Notes: generated by a model not told the origin, from the sequence alone. A stretch of 64,000 nucleotides of DNA from Bacteroidota bacterium (GCA_023399595.1 JAEWOR010000033.1:62001-126000); one strand, 5' to 3'. Shown: positions 54,409 to 63,660, counted from the first letter of the stretch. A program made the numbers and translations.

Positions 54409-54531
54409 TGAATATAAAATTACAATTAGCGAAGATAAAGTATTTCTTTTAAAATTGAGTTCTAAAACATTTTTTTAAGAAATTATAACATATGTTATTT
54501 CTTAGAAAAATAGGATTTCTTTTATAAAAAA

Positions 54532-54562
54532 AAGTTGCCCAAGCCGAAGGCTTGGGCAACTT
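54532..54562 (-). terminator. Strong intrinsic terminator after gcvP
   Basis: A perfect 14-bp GC-rich stem (54532-54545 with 54549-54562) with a three-base loop carries a long T run on the minus strand, 18 bases after the gcvP stop. Confidence 0.9.
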
Positions 54563-54579
54563 AATAGTATGTTTTTTAA

Positions 54580-57435
54580 TTACATATAAGCTTCAATAGG
54601 AGCACAAGTACAAATTAAATTTCTGTCACCATAAGCTTCATCCACTCTTGAAACTGATGCAAAGAATTTATGCGTTCTCACCCAATCTAACGGGTAAGCC
54701 GCTTTTTCTCTTCCATAAGGTTTGTCCCAAGAATCAGAAATAATTAATTGTTCTGTGTGAGGAGCGTTTTTAAGAACGTTATTGTCTCTATCGGCATCAC
54801 CACTTGCAATTTCTTCAATCTCTTTTTTGATGTTGATTAAAGCTTCAGCAAAACGATCAATCTCTTCTTTGTTTTCAGATTCTGTTGGTTCAATCATTAA
54901 AGTTCCAGCAACTGGGAAAGATACTGTTGGAGCATGGAAACCATAATCCATTAATCTTTTTGCAACATCAGCAACTTCAATTCCTAAAGCTTTATAAGGT
55001 CTGAAATCAATAATACATTCGTGTGCTACTCTTCCATTTTCGTTGGCATATAAAATTGGGAAATGCTCAGCTAAAACATCTTTCAAATAATTAGCATTTA
55101 AAATAGCATGTTCTGTAGACTTCATTAATCCTGAGGTTCCAAGCATCTTAATGTACGCGTAAGAAATATTTAATACCAATGAAGATCCGTAAGGAGCAGC
55201 AGAAATAGCATCAATAGACTCTTCGCTACCAATTTTAATATTTGGATTAGAAGGTAAGAATGGAACTAAATGTTTAGCTACACAAATTGGACCAACGCCA
55301 GGACCACCACCTCCATGAGGAATAGCAAATGTTTTATGTAAATTTAAGTGACAAACGTCTGCTCCGATGAATCCTGGACTTGTAAATCCAACCTGAGCAT
55401 TCATATTTGCACCATCCATATATACTTGTCCACCGTTATCATGAATTAATTCAATAATTTCTTTGATATTAGCATCAAACAAACCATAAGTAGATGGATA
55501 AGTAATCATTACCGCACCAAGATTTGCCGCATGTTCAGTTGCTTTTGCTTTTAAATCTTCAATATCAATTTCTCCGTTTTCAAGATTTTTCACCACTACC
55601 ACTTTCATACCTGCTAAAACTGCAGATGCAGGGTTAGTTCCGTGTGCTGACTGAGGAATTAACACAATATTTCTGTGAGATTCTCCTCTAGATTTATGGT
55701 ATTCTCTAATCACCATTAAACCAGCATATTCTCCTTGAGCTCCAGAGTTAGGTTGAAGTGAAGTTCCAGCAAAACCTGTAATTTCAGCTAAATCTTTTTC
55801 TAGTTCTTTAATTACATATTGGTATCCACCTGCTTGTTCCACTGGTACAAAAGGATGCACACTTCCCCATTCTGCCCAAGATAATGGTAACATTTGTGTT
55901 GCAGCGTTCAACTTCATGGTACAAGAACCTAAAGAAATCATAGAATGCGTTAAAGAAAGGTCTTTTCTTTCTAATCTTTTAATGTAACGCATTAATTCAG
56001 TTTCTGTATGATACTTATTGAAAACTTCTTCTTCTAGGATTTCTGAAGTTCTTAAAAGTTCAGCAGGAATAGTATATTCTTCTTTTAAAGATAATTTAAA
56101 GCTTTGCTTGTTTTTGAAAGTTGCAAAAGCATCAATTAAATTTTGAAGTTTGTCTAGTGTAGTAGTTTCGTTGATAGAAGCACTTACAATATTGTTAGAG
56201 AAATAGTTAAGGTTAATCTTACGATCTCTCATCAACTGCATAAGGTTGTTTTTTTCTGTTTCATCCATTTTAATTTTAATGGTATCGAAAACAGGCTGAT
56301 CTACAACATCATAACCTAGAGTTTTTAAAGCTCCATTTAAAGCGTTTGTTTTATAATGAATTTGATCAGCAATAAAATTCAAACCTTTTGGGCCATGATA
56401 AACCGCATACATTCCAGCCATAACAGCTAAAAGAACTTGTGCCGTACAGATATTAGAAGTTGCTTTTTCTCTTTTAATATGTTGTTCTCTAGTTTGTAGA
56501 GCCATTCTTAAAGCTCTTTTACCGTACATATCTTGAGAAACCCCAATAATTCTTCCTGGGATATCTCTTTTATAATCATCTTTACAAGCAAAAAATGCAG
56601 CGTGAGGACCACCATATCCCATAGGAATACCAAATCTCTGAGTAGTTCCTACAGCGCAATCTGCACCCATTTCAGCAGGAGATTTCAACTTTACAAGAGC
56701 CATTGGATCACAAGCTAAAACTACTTGAAAATCTTGTTCCTTATATCTTTGGATATCATTAGTATAATCTAAAACTACACCATTTTTACCTGGATATTGT
56801 AGAAGTACACCAAAGTAAGCATCATCTAAATCTTGAGTATGATCTCCTACTACAACTTCAATTCCTAAACCTTCAGCTTTTGTTTTTAAAACAGCAATTG
56901 TTTGTGGTAAAACTAAGTCTGAAACTAAGAATTTTGTAGCACCACCTTTTTTCTGATCTTTAGTTCTGCTTTCAAAAAACATGTGCATTGCTTCAGCAGC
57001 AGCTGTACTTTCATCTAACAAAGATGCATTAGCTAAAGTAAAACCTGTTAAATCACAAACTACAGTTTGGTAATTTAATAAAGCCTCCAATCTACCTTGT
57101 GCAATTTCTGCTTGGTAAGGTGTATAAGCGGTATACCAACTAGGGTTTTCAAAAATATTTCTTTGAATAGCTGCTGGTAAAATAGTATTATGGTATCCAA
57201 AACCAATATAATTGTCATACAATTGGTTTTTCGAAGCCAAATCCTTAGAATGAGATAACATTTCGTATTCCGAAAGTGGTTCTGAAATGTTTAAATCTTT
57301 TTCTAAACGGATAGAATTAGGAATAGTTTGAGAAATTAATTCTTCAATTGATGAAACTCCAACCTTCTCTAACATTGCAGCTTTATCTGCTCTATTAAGA
57401 GAAATGTGGCGGTTTACGAACTGGTTTGTATTCAT
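54580..57435 (-). CDS. gcvP: Glycine dehydrogenase (decarboxylating), glycine cleavage P-protein
   Basis: It decarboxylates glycine and passes the aminomethyl group to lipoyl-GcvH. At 951 residues it is the single-chain form with both halves fused. Visible are FIGFGYHNTILPAAI-type N-terminal motifs (YIGFGYHNT), DLTGFTLANASLLDE, the second half SLGSCTMKLNAA, and the PLP lysine in LNLHKTFAIPHGGGGPG. No gcvT or gcvH is adjacent, as is usual in Flavobacteriia; lpdA, the shared E3, is elsewhere in the window. I see no glycine riboswitch upstream. Confidence 0.97.
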   Translation of the reverse strand: MNTNQFVNRHISLNRADKAAMLEKVGVSSIEELISQTIPNSIRLEKDLNISEPLSEYEMLSHSKDLASKNQLYDNYIGFGYHNTILPAAIQRNIFENPSWYTAYTPYQAEIAQGRLEALLNYQTVVCDLTGFTLANASLLDESTAAAEAMHMFFESRTKDQKKGGATKFLVSDLVLPQTIAVLKTKAEGLGIEVVVGDHTQDLDDAYFGVLLQYPGKNGVVLDYTNDIQRYKEQDFQVVLACDPMALVKLKSPAEMGADCAVGTTQRFGIPMGYGGPHAAFFACKDDYKRDIPGRIIGVSQDMYGKRALRMALQTREQHIKREKATSNICTAQVLLAVMAGMYAVYHGPKGLNFIADQIHYKTNALNGALKTLGYDVVDQPVFDTIKIKMDETEKNNLMQLMRDRKINLNYFSNNIVSASINETTTLDKLQNLIDAFATFKNKQSFKLSLKEEYTIPAELLRTSEILEEEVFNKYHTETELMRYIKRLERKDLSLTHSMISLGSCTMKLNAATQMLPLSWAEWGSVHPFVPVEQAGGYQYVIKELEKDLAEITGFAGTSLQPNSGAQGEYAGLMVIREYHKSRGESHRNIVLIPQSAHGTNPASAVLAGMKVVVVKNLENGEIDIEDLKAKATEHAANLGAVMITYPSTYGLFDANIKEIIELIHDNGGQVYMDGANMNAQVGFTSPGFIGADVCHLNLHKTFAIPHGGGGPGVGPICVAKHLVPFLPSNPNIKIGSEESIDAISAAPYGSSLVLNISYAYIKMLGTSGLMKSTEHAILNANYLKDVLAEHFPILYANENGRVAHECIIDFRPYKALGIEVADVAKRLMDYGFHAPTVSFPVAGTLMIEPTESENKEEIDRFAEALINIKKEIEEIASGDADRDNNVLKNAPHTEQLIISDSWDKPYGREKAAYPLDWVRTHKFFASVSRVDEAYGDRNLICTCAPIEAYM

Positions 57436-57563
57436 ATTTACTTTAACTAGATTACTTATAAATAAAGATGCGTAAAATTACGATAATTTAGAGAAATTTA
57501 CAACCACTATTATACATGACAAATTATCAGGAAATTTATTTTGATTTATTCTAAATTAAATTA

Positions 57564-57571
57564 TATATTTG
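57564..57571 (+). promoter_or_regulatory. -7 box (TATATTTG) with matching -33 element
   Basis: TATATTTG matches TAnnTTTG, and TTTTG at 57539-57543 lies 20 bases upstream, the usual spacing for the -33 element. It is 19 bases before the start of the Cys-rich peptide. Confidence 0.6.
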
Positions 57572-57590
57572 TCGAAATATTATTCTCATT

Positions 57591-57743
57591 ATGAATACAT
57601 TAATCACTCCTTTTAAAATTGCTCCACTTGCTCCTGCATTTAACAATTATGAAGAAATGTTATGTGATAAGAAGAAATGTTGTAAAAAATTCAAGAAAGG
57701 AAAACGTTGCAAAAAATGCCCTGGCAGACTGAAAATGGCGTAA
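57591..57743 (+). CDS. 50-residue Cys/Lys-rich peptide
   Basis: The peptide begins MNTLITPFKIAPLAPAF, and its second half has five cysteines among many lysines in the pattern C-x4-CC-x8-C-x2-C, ending CPGRLKMA. This looks like a small metal-binding or nucleic-acid-binding peptide. It has the best promoter in the window (-33 and -7) and a correct stop one base before the converging J-domain gene. I know no function. Too short for routine calling but well supported. Confidence 0.65.
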   Translation: MNTLITPFKIAPLAPAFNNYEEMLCDKKKCCKKFKKGKRCKKCPGRLKMA

Positions 57744-57744
57744 G

Positions 57745-58392
57745 CTATTTGTAAACAATGAGCAATATTGTAACTATTATCGCAATAATTATTGCAAAAA
57801 TGGTAAAAGCCTTTGGTCTTCCCGTAGGATTCATCCGAGTTTTTGGTTGAGACGTAAATAATTCCTCAATATTACCTCTAACCTTCTCCACATCATTCTC
57901 AAAAACTTCAGTAATAGTAATAGCTTGAACCACTGTTTTATTCAATAAAGTATTGCTAGCGTGAAGTATGATGGTGAATTTCCCCGATTTAAATTCAGTA
58001 ATTTTAAAAATCCTTTCTCCATAACTTTTTTCTAACCCAAAAGGTAGAATTTTAACCACATTAGCATTATTGGTTTGCCAGTTTATAATAATCTCCTCCC
58101 CTTTTTTAGCCCTTATTTTATTGGATGAAAAAGTCTTTATAGAAGGTGGCAAATTGGAACGCGAAGTCTTTTGTTCATAACCAAAACTCTCATCATAAAG
58201 CTTTCTTTTTTCAGCATTTATTAAAGTTTCATAAGCTTCCTGAACTTCGCGAAAACGTTCCTCAAAAAAATCGTCATTAGTATTTTTATCAGGATGATAT
58301 TTTAAAGATAACTTTCTGTAAGCTCTCTTTATTTCATTCTCTGTAGAATTAGGGGGTATCCCTAAAAAATAATAATAATCTTTAAATGCCAT
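57745..58392 (-). CDS. J-domain protein with C-terminal membrane anchor
   Basis: The 215-residue protein has an N-terminal J domain (residues 3-66) with the HPD motif in YHPDKNTND, which stimulates DnaK ATPase, a beta-rich central region (about 85-165), and a single C-terminal hydrophobic segment (about 193-212) that should anchor it to a membrane. The start at 58392 gives MAFKDYYYFLGI, the typical J-domain beginning; the frame runs on to 58443 without a family match. A -7 box lies at 58401-58408. It is not part of a dnaK operon. Confidence 0.88.
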   Translation of the reverse strand: MAFKDYYYFLGIPPNSTENEIKRAYRKLSLKYHPDKNTNDDFFEERFREVQEAYETLINAEKRKLYDESFGYEQKTSRSNLPPSIKTFSSNKIRAKKGEEIIINWQTNNANVVKILPFGLEKSYGERIFKITEFKSGKFTIILHASNTLLNKTVVQAITITEVFENDVEKVRGNIEELFTSQPKTRMNPTGRPKAFTIFAIIIAIIVTILLIVYK

Positions 58393-58400
58393 AAACAATA

Positions 58401-58408
58401 CAAAGATA
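58401..58408 (-). promoter_or_regulatory. -7 box (TATCTTTG) of the J-domain gene
   Basis: The complement is TATCTTTG, eight bases before the start codon at 58392, and it lies inside the longer open frame, which supports the shorter start. Confidence 0.5.
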
Positions 58409-58450
58409 GTATTATGAAAATAAATTTTGATATGTATGGACATAAAAAAA

Positions 58451-58467
58451 GAGTAGAAATTCTACTC
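58451..58467 (-). terminator. Intrinsic terminator after the small Cys-tailed protein gene
   Basis: A 7-bp stem GAGTAGA/TCTACTC with a three-base loop is followed by a T7 run on the minus strand, 18 bases after the stop codon. Confidence 0.65.
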
Positions 58468-58485
58468 CTTCTATAATAATTTAGA

Positions 58486-58740
58486 TTAATTGGAACATGC
58501 TTTTTTGCTGCAACATTTTGACGCAAACTCTTTTTTGAATTTGTTTTTTAAAGATTGATAATCGTCATCATTCATTTCCCGAATCTTGTCTGCCAATCCA
58601 AATGGTGTTTTTTCTTTAATATCGTATTCATCAAAAATACCTTTTATAAACTTTCTTCTATTGCAAACTTTTTTTGCTATTAATACACTTCCTACAACTG
58701 CAAGTGCTCCCAAAGCACCTTTTAAACTTGAATTTTTCAT
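58486..58740 (-). CDS. Small membrane-anchored protein with Cys-rich tail
   Basis: The 84-residue protein has one N-terminal hydrophobic segment (about 6-23), a soluble helical part with DKIREMNDDDYQSLKNKF, and a C-terminal tail with three cysteines, CCSKKAC. I do not recognise a family. It has its own terminator and lies two genes from another Cys/Lys-rich peptide, which may be coincidence. Confidence 0.65.
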   Translation of the reverse strand: MKNSSLKGALGALAVVGSVLIAKKVCNRRKFIKGIFDEYDIKEKTPFGLADKIREMNDDDYQSLKNKFKKEFASKCCSKKACSN

Positions 58741-59192
58741 TTTTTTTTGTAATTTTAAATTGAACTGCTTTTGAGTAAAGACGAACTATCTTATCATTTT
58801 ACTTTAAAAAGAATTTATTCTTGAAGAAATATGTATTGAATCATTAAAGAATGTTAAGAAAGGCATTGTGTATTTTGAATTTAAGTTAATGTATTTGATA
58901 ATTAGCATTATTTCATACTTTTAGTATTGCTTATATAAAACGAAAGCCGTTGTTTAAGTTTAAAAGGACTTTTTTTGAACAAAACTTTGTTTACCATTGC
59001 GATAATTCAAACGCAATGCAAGACAAGAATTATTCAATACCATACTGAAAATAAGAATAAACAAAGACGTTTCACATATTCATGAAACACACTGAGTTAA
59101 AATTCACAATAGGTGTTAAGAAATCTTATTGTTATACATTATTATAATTTGAAGGATATTTTATATCTTTAAACTATTAAAAAAATAAGAAA
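58741..59192. other. 452-base intergenic region, no gene seen
   Basis: The gap between the divergent small-protein and tpx genes is AT-rich. No frame longer than about 20 codons with a protein-like composition, no tRNA and no clear riboswitch fold is visible. TTTG at about 59151 followed by TATATCTTTA near 59162 is an imperfect promoter candidate for tpx. Confidence 0.5.
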
Positions 59193-59690
59193 ATGGCAGA
59201 CATTACATTGAAAGGAAACTCAGTTCACACATTGGGAGAACTTCCTGAAATTGGTTTTAAATTATTAGACTTCGCGCTTGTTGATCAGAATTTACAAGTA
59301 AAACAGCTTTCCGACTATGATGGAAAAAAGAAAGTTTTAAATATTTTCCCAAGTATTGATACAGGAATTTGTGCTGCTTCTGCAAGAAAATTTAATGAAG
59401 AAGCATCAAAATTAGAAAATACGGTGGTAATTAATATTTCTAAAGATTTACCTTTTGCTTTGGGAAGATTTTGTGCTGCCGAAGGATTAAATAACGTAGA
59501 AACACTTTCAGATTTCAGAGGTAGTTTTGGTGATGATTATAATGTAGTTATTACAGATTCCCCAATGAAAGGACTTTTAAGTAGAGCGGTTATTGTGACT
59601 GATGAAAATAATAAAATTCTTTACACAGAGCAAGTTCCAGAAATTACACAAGAACCTAATTACGAAGCTGCTTTAAAAGCTTTGGATTAA
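59193..59690 (+). CDS. tpx: Thiol peroxidase
   Basis: It reduces hydroperoxides with thioredoxin. The 165-residue protein is an atypical two-Cys peroxiredoxin: peroxidatic C60 in SIDTGICAAS and resolving C94 in GRFCAAEGL, with the family N-terminus ITLKGNSVHTLGELP. The usual DTPVC is DTGIC here, a small deviation in the loop before the active cysteine. Length is standard. It is monocistronic, ending at a strong terminator. Confidence 0.95.
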   Translation: MADITLKGNSVHTLGELPEIGFKLLDFALVDQNLQVKQLSDYDGKKKVLNIFPSIDTGICAASARKFNEEASKLENTVVINISKDLPFALGRFCAAEGLNNVETLSDFRGSFGDDYNVVITDSPMKGLLSRAVIVTDENNKILYTEQVPEITQEPNYEAALKALD

Positions 59691-59706
59691 TTTGTATTAT
59701 CAATTT

Positions 59707-59750
59707 AAAAGTGAGCGATATTTTTTCTAAAAATATCGCTCACTTTTTGT
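59707..59750 (+). terminator. Strong intrinsic terminator after tpx
   Basis: A perfect 17-bp stem (59707-59723 with 59731-59747) with a seven-base loop ends in a T run, 17 bases after the stop codon. Confidence 0.85.
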
Positions 59751-60109
59751 GTAAACTACTTTGCATTTCGAATAGATTTTAACTGCGTATTTTAAATAGA
59801 TAAAAAATAGCTGCCTAAACGTTTAAAAAAATCACAAAAAAAGAACGTTAATTTCGGATCTTAAATTATCTTTGAGTTGCACACCAAAAAAACACGCTCT
59901 CGATGGTAAATCTAAACCATCTTGGTAGGGTTAAAGCGCCTTCAAAATCATTAATAAGTGATTAGAATAAAAACCGAAGCCATGAGCTATGCAAAGAATA
60001 CTATTTTACTTTACTCCAAAGTTTAGGACAGCATCCCCCAATTTAAATAGGTAAAGTTCCGCATAAAATCGAAAATCCCATTATTAGACTCCACCACTAT
60101 CTCCTTATG

Positions 60110-60762
60110 CTTAAGTATTTTTGATTGTGCAAAATACAAGACCACCAAAAGGGCTGTTAAAATGATACACTCCTTGATTTTGATGGGAATCTATCAGCTT
60201 ACATCAATATCATCGATGGTAAAACAGCAGATAATAAAGGAGCTTACGATATCTCTTTGCTTAAGAGTAGTGTTATTGTGGTAGATCGTTTTTACAATAA
60301 TTTTAGCCTGTTAAACGTTTAGGACAGCAATCAAGTGTATTTTGTAATGAAAAATCAAAATAGCTATACTCTAATAAACTAAGGCGTGTAACGGTATGGG
60401 ATCAAGAAAACGAAAAAGTCATAGAGTTTATTACCAACCAGTTTACTTGGACGGCTCATACGATTAGTGAGCTTTATAAAAGTAGATGGATGGTGGAGAT
60501 ATTCTTTAGAAACTTAAATATAAAATCCTTTGTGGGAGCCTCGGAAAACGCTGTAATGATACAAATATAGACGGCACTAATCACTATTTTAATACTGAAG
60601 GCGCTACGTGCACCATCAAAATTCAATTAGCATTTATCCAATTTAGTGACTTTTATAAGGCTAACTCATTTTGTGAAGATTTAATTACAAAAATGGCTTG
60701 ATAATCCACTAAATGAAGGAGAAAAATCTCCCCAAAAATTAGAACAGGAGGTTCTGTTTTAA
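60110..60762 (+). pseudogene. Decayed IS4-type transposase remnant
   Basis: Two frames give transposase-like sequence. 60173-60365 reads LLDFDGNLSAYINIIDGKTA, continuing to SSVIVVDRFYNNFSLLNV, then a TAG and DSNQVYFVMKN; 60382-60570 in another frame reads VTVWDQENEKVIEFITNQF, then YKSRWMVEIFFRNLNIKSF, with stops soon after. These match the DDE core (DRxY) and the YKSRW...EIFF...FVG.SENA block of IS4-family enzymes. The N-terminal third and about 30 residues between the two frames are missing, so it cannot be active. Related, unassignable sequence may extend from about 59880 to 60835. Terminal repeats and target duplication were not found. Confidence 0.8.
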
Positions 60763-60893
60763 ATTTTATCGAAATACAACTTGTATCCTACTAAAGTGGG
60801 AGGATATTTTATGCCCTAAATTTATTTAGGACTCTATTGAAGAATAATGTTAAAATTTCTTAAAAAAACTTTAGATTATTCACTGAAAGGCAG

Positions 60894-60901
60894 TACTTTT
60901 G
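60894..60901 (+). promoter_or_regulatory. -7 box (TACTTTTG)
   Basis: An exact TAnnTTTG match ends 15 bases before the ATG at 60917, just after the end of the IS remnant. Confidence 0.45.
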
Positions 60902-60916
60902 CACTAGGAATTAGTG

Positions 60917-61474
60917 ATGAAAAAAATTGTAGTATTATCAGGTGTAGCTTTAGCTGTTTTAATGGGCGTTTCTGTACTAAAAGCCCAAAATTCTTTTGTT
61001 CTTTTCAACAAAGAACCGAGGATTATTTATTTTAATCCAGACATTTATCCTAACATTGAAGAAATAAAACAATCCACCAACGAAGCTTTTTTTGATGTTA
61101 TCTCCACGCAAAATAGTAAAATAAAAAAAAGTACCATGCTAAGAGCTGAAACTTTTCTCCCTTACGATTCTATAGATGCACAAACCATTTCCGAATACTG
61201 CAAAAACAATAATGCCGATTTTGCCGTTGTTCCAAAGGTAAAATATTTTAAAGTAGGTTTAGGAAAATATATCTTCTCCAACCAAGTAATTGTTAGTATG
61301 AAGTTTTTTGATGCTCAAGGAAACTTTATTACCGAAACAGATTACGATACATACAAAAAAAACATGAGAATGTTGGGCTCAACTGTTAATTCTATAAGAA
61401 AAGGTACTGAAGGAGCCTTCAAAGAACTTACTAAGAATTTAAGGAAATTAAAGCCACAATCTTTTAAAGAATAA
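60917..61474 (+). CDS. Exported protein of unknown function
   Basis: The 185-residue protein has a signal peptide ending LKAQ and a compact domain with NADFAVVPKVKYFKVGLGKYIFSN (split here) and a lysine-rich C-terminus. The alternation of strands and helices recalls small periplasmic or lipoprotein domains of the GNA1162/LpoB sort, but this is a weak impression. The ATG at 60917 is preferred over the GTG three bases earlier. It lies between the decayed transposase and mgtE and has its own -7 box. Confidence 0.7.
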   Translation: MKKIVVLSGVALAVLMGVSVLKAQNSFVLFNKEPRIIYFNPDIYPNIEEIKQSTNEAFFDVISTQNSKIKKSTMLRAETFLPYDSIDAQTISEYCKNNNADFAVVPKVKYFKVGLGKYIFSNQVIVSMKFFDAQGNFITETDYDTYKKNMRMLGSTVNSIRKGTEGAFKELTKNLRKLKPQSFKE

Positions 61475-61536
61475 CTGAGAAATTAATTTATCATCAATTA
61501 ATAGCCTTCTGATTCTCATTTTTGAAATAATTCATC

Positions 61537-61544
61537 TATTTTTG
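61537..61544 (+). promoter_or_regulatory. -7 box (TATTTTTG) of mgtE
   Basis: An exact TAnnTTTG match lies 21 bases before the TTG start at 61566; an in-frame stop at 61557-61559 excludes a longer protein. Confidence 0.5.
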
Positions 61545-61565
61545 CAAACGAAAAATTAAAGGGTT

Positions 61566-62888
61566 TTGAATACATCTGATGAACTTATTTTCAATCCTGC
61601 CGATATTGCAGAAACGCTCAGCAATCTTCCTGCTGATGAGCGTTTATTGGCGTTTTTAAAAGTTCCTAAAGAATATAAAGCAGATGTTTTCTCTCACTTA
61701 GACCCCGATTTTCAAGAGGAAACCATTAGAAGTATTGGTAGTGATGATGTTTCGGAAATTCTAAACGCCATGACTCCTGATGACAGAACCGCTCTATTTG
61801 AGGACTTTCCCGATGAATTGATAAAATATTCCATCAATCACCTTAATCCACAAGAAAGAAGAATTGCACTAAAACTTTTGGGCTACGCTCCAGATTCTAT
61901 TGCGAGGTTAATGACGCCTTATTACATCCAAATCCGAAGAGAATGGACGGTAAAAAGATGTCTGCAACAAATAAAAAAAGTGGGTAAAAAGGTAGAAACC
62001 ATGAATCATTTATATGTGGTGGACGAAAAAAACCGACTGATTGATGATTTAACTATTGGAACTTTACTTTTGGAAGAAGAAGATACTTTGGTATCAGACC
62101 TTGCCGATAATCATTTTGTAGCCATCACCACAACAACCTCAAAAGAAGATGCCGTTTCTTATTTCGAGAAATACGACAGAACCGCTTTACCCATTATAAC
62201 AGAAGCAGGAGTTTTGGTAGGAATTGTAACTATTGATGACATTTTAGATCAAATTGAACAACAAAATACCGAGGATATCCAAAAGTTCGGGGGTGTAGAT
62301 GCGTTGGATGACCCTTATATTCAAACGCATTGGTTTGAAATGATAAAAAAGCGTGGACTTTGGTTAATTGTTCTTTTCTTACTTCAATTAATTACCGCAT
62401 CGGTAATGGGATTTTATGAAACCGAGATTGGAAAAGCGGTAGTTTTAGCATTATTTATCCCACTTATTATTTCAAGTGGAGGTAATTCTGGATCTCAGGC
62501 TGCAACGTTAATCATCCGTGCAATGGCGCTCCAAGAAATCACCTTAAAAGATTGGTGGCGAGTAATGCGAAAAGAATTGGTTACTGGGTTGTTTTTAGGA
62601 ACATTACTAGGAATAATGGGCTTTTTCAGGATTATGTTTTGGCAAAAATTAGGTTGGTTTGATTATGGTGAATATTGGGTGTATGTTGGAATTAGCGCCG
62701 CAATTTCTCTTGCAATGATTGTTCTTTGGGGAACTCTTTCTGGTTCTATGGTCCCTTTTATTCTTAAAAAATTCAACTTAGATCCTGCAACATCTTCCGC
62801 TCCGTTTGTGGCAACTTTGGTGGACGTTACTGGTCTTATTATTTATTTTACAATTGCTGGACTTTTATTAACCGGAAAACTTTTGTAA
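61566..62888 (+). CDS. mgtE: MgtE family magnesium transporter, TTG start
   Basis: An inner-membrane Mg2+ channel gated by its cytoplasmic domains. The 440-residue protein has the N-terminal MgtE_N domain (FNPADIAETLSNLPADERLL, DPDFQEETIRSI), two CBS domains (about 125-245, RTALPIITEAGVLVGIVTIDDILD), and five C-terminal membrane helices with SGGNSGSQAATLIIRAMAL lining the pore. The first in-frame ATG is codon 67 and would remove most of the N domain, and a stop lies two codons before the TTG, so the TTG start is required. The N domain begins slightly later than in many homologues. No M-box riboswitch is visible. Confidence 0.93.
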   Translation: MNTSDELIFNPADIAETLSNLPADERLLAFLKVPKEYKADVFSHLDPDFQEETIRSIGSDDVSEILNAMTPDDRTALFEDFPDELIKYSINHLNPQERRIALKLLGYAPDSIARLMTPYYIQIRREWTVKRCLQQIKKVGKKVETMNHLYVVDEKNRLIDDLTIGTLLLEEEDTLVSDLADNHFVAITTTTSKEDAVSYFEKYDRTALPIITEAGVLVGIVTIDDILDQIEQQNTEDIQKFGGVDALDDPYIQTHWFEMIKKRGLWLIVLFLLQLITASVMGFYETEIGKAVVLALFIPLIISSGGNSGSQAATLIIRAMALQEITLKDWWRVMRKELVTGLFLGTLLGIMGFFRIMFWQKLGWFDYGEYWVYVGISAAISLAMIVLWGTLSGSMVPFILKKFNLDPATSSAPFVATLVDVTGLIIYFTIAGLLLTGKLL

Positions 62889-62906
62889 TTTTCGGAAAAC
62901 CAATTT

Positions 62907-63632
62907 ATGAAAGTCGTTTCTTTAGTTCCCTCCATTACTGAAGCTTTATTTGATTTAGGTCTTTCTGAAAATGAAATTACAGGAAGAACAAAATTCTGTA
63001 TTCACCCTTCTGATAAAGTGGAAAAGGTTGAAATAGTGGGCGGAACAAAAAATCTTAATATTGAAAAAATTAAGTATTTACAACCCGACTTAATTATCGC
63101 AAACAAAGAAGAAAATGTAAAGGAACAAATTGAGGAGTTACAAAAAGATTTTAAAGTTCTTGTAACAGACATTTCCACTATTGAGGACAATTATTATCTT
63201 CTTAAAAATCTTGGAAATATTTTCCATAAACAAAACAAAGCTCAAGAATTTAATATTGCGACTTATGATGCTCTTCAATTAAAGCTTACAACACCCATCA
63301 AAGCAGCTTATCTTATTTGGAAAAATCCTTATATGACGATAGGTTCAGACACTTTTATTCATTATATTCTTCAAGAATTAGGATTTGAAAATGTTTTTAA
63401 AGACCAATTGCGCTATCCAGAGATTAATTTAGAAAATTTAGAAAATGCAGAGGTAATCATGTTATCTTCAGAGCCTTTTCCTTTTCAAGAAAAACATATT
63501 ATTGAACTCAAAGAAATTTATCCTGAAAAACAAATTATGATAGTGGATGGCGAAGCTTTTTCTTGGTATGGAACTCATATTGCAAAATCTAAAAACTATT
63601 ATAAAAGTTTAATTGAAAGTTTTCACCAATAA
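62907..63632 (+). CDS. BtuF-like periplasmic-binding-fold protein without signal peptide
   Basis: The 241-residue protein belongs to the helical-backbone metal receptor family (PF01497): VVSLVPSITEALFDLGLSE, GRTKFCIHPSDKVEKVEIVGGTKN and LQPDLIIANKEEN. Such domains bind cobalamin, haem or siderophores for ABC import. Here no signal peptide or lipobox precedes the domain, and no permease or ATPase is adjacent; the gene follows mgtE by 18 bases. The lack of an export signal is usual in this Bacteroidota group but leaves its job uncertain. RTKFC supports cobalamin-type relatives. Confidence 0.85.
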   Translation: MKVVSLVPSITEALFDLGLSENEITGRTKFCIHPSDKVEKVEIVGGTKNLNIEKIKYLQPDLIIANKEENVKEQIEELQKDFKVLVTDISTIEDNYYLLKNLGNIFHKQNKAQEFNIATYDALQLKLTTPIKAAYLIWKNPYMTIGSDTFIHYILQELGFENVFKDQLRYPEINLENLENAEVIMLSSEPFPFQEKHIIELKEIYPEKQIMIVDGEAFSWYGTHIAKSKNYYKSLIESFHQ

Positions 63633-63660
63633 AAAAGACCCGATAAAATCGAGTCTTTTT
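63632..63660. terminator. Bidirectional terminator
   Basis: A 13-position stem with one mismatch (63632-63644 with 63648-63660) and loop AAA lies between the BtuF-like gene and the converging TPR gene. Confidence 0.7.

Noticed and set aside
57436..57590. Glycine riboswitch upstream of gcvP
   Set aside because: The upstream region is short, AT-rich and lacks the conserved purine-rich glycine aptamer core.
58741..59192. tRNA or small RNA gene in the 452-base gap before tpx
   Set aside because: No cloverleaf, no GTTCRANTC-type T-loop and no GC-rich structured segment was found.
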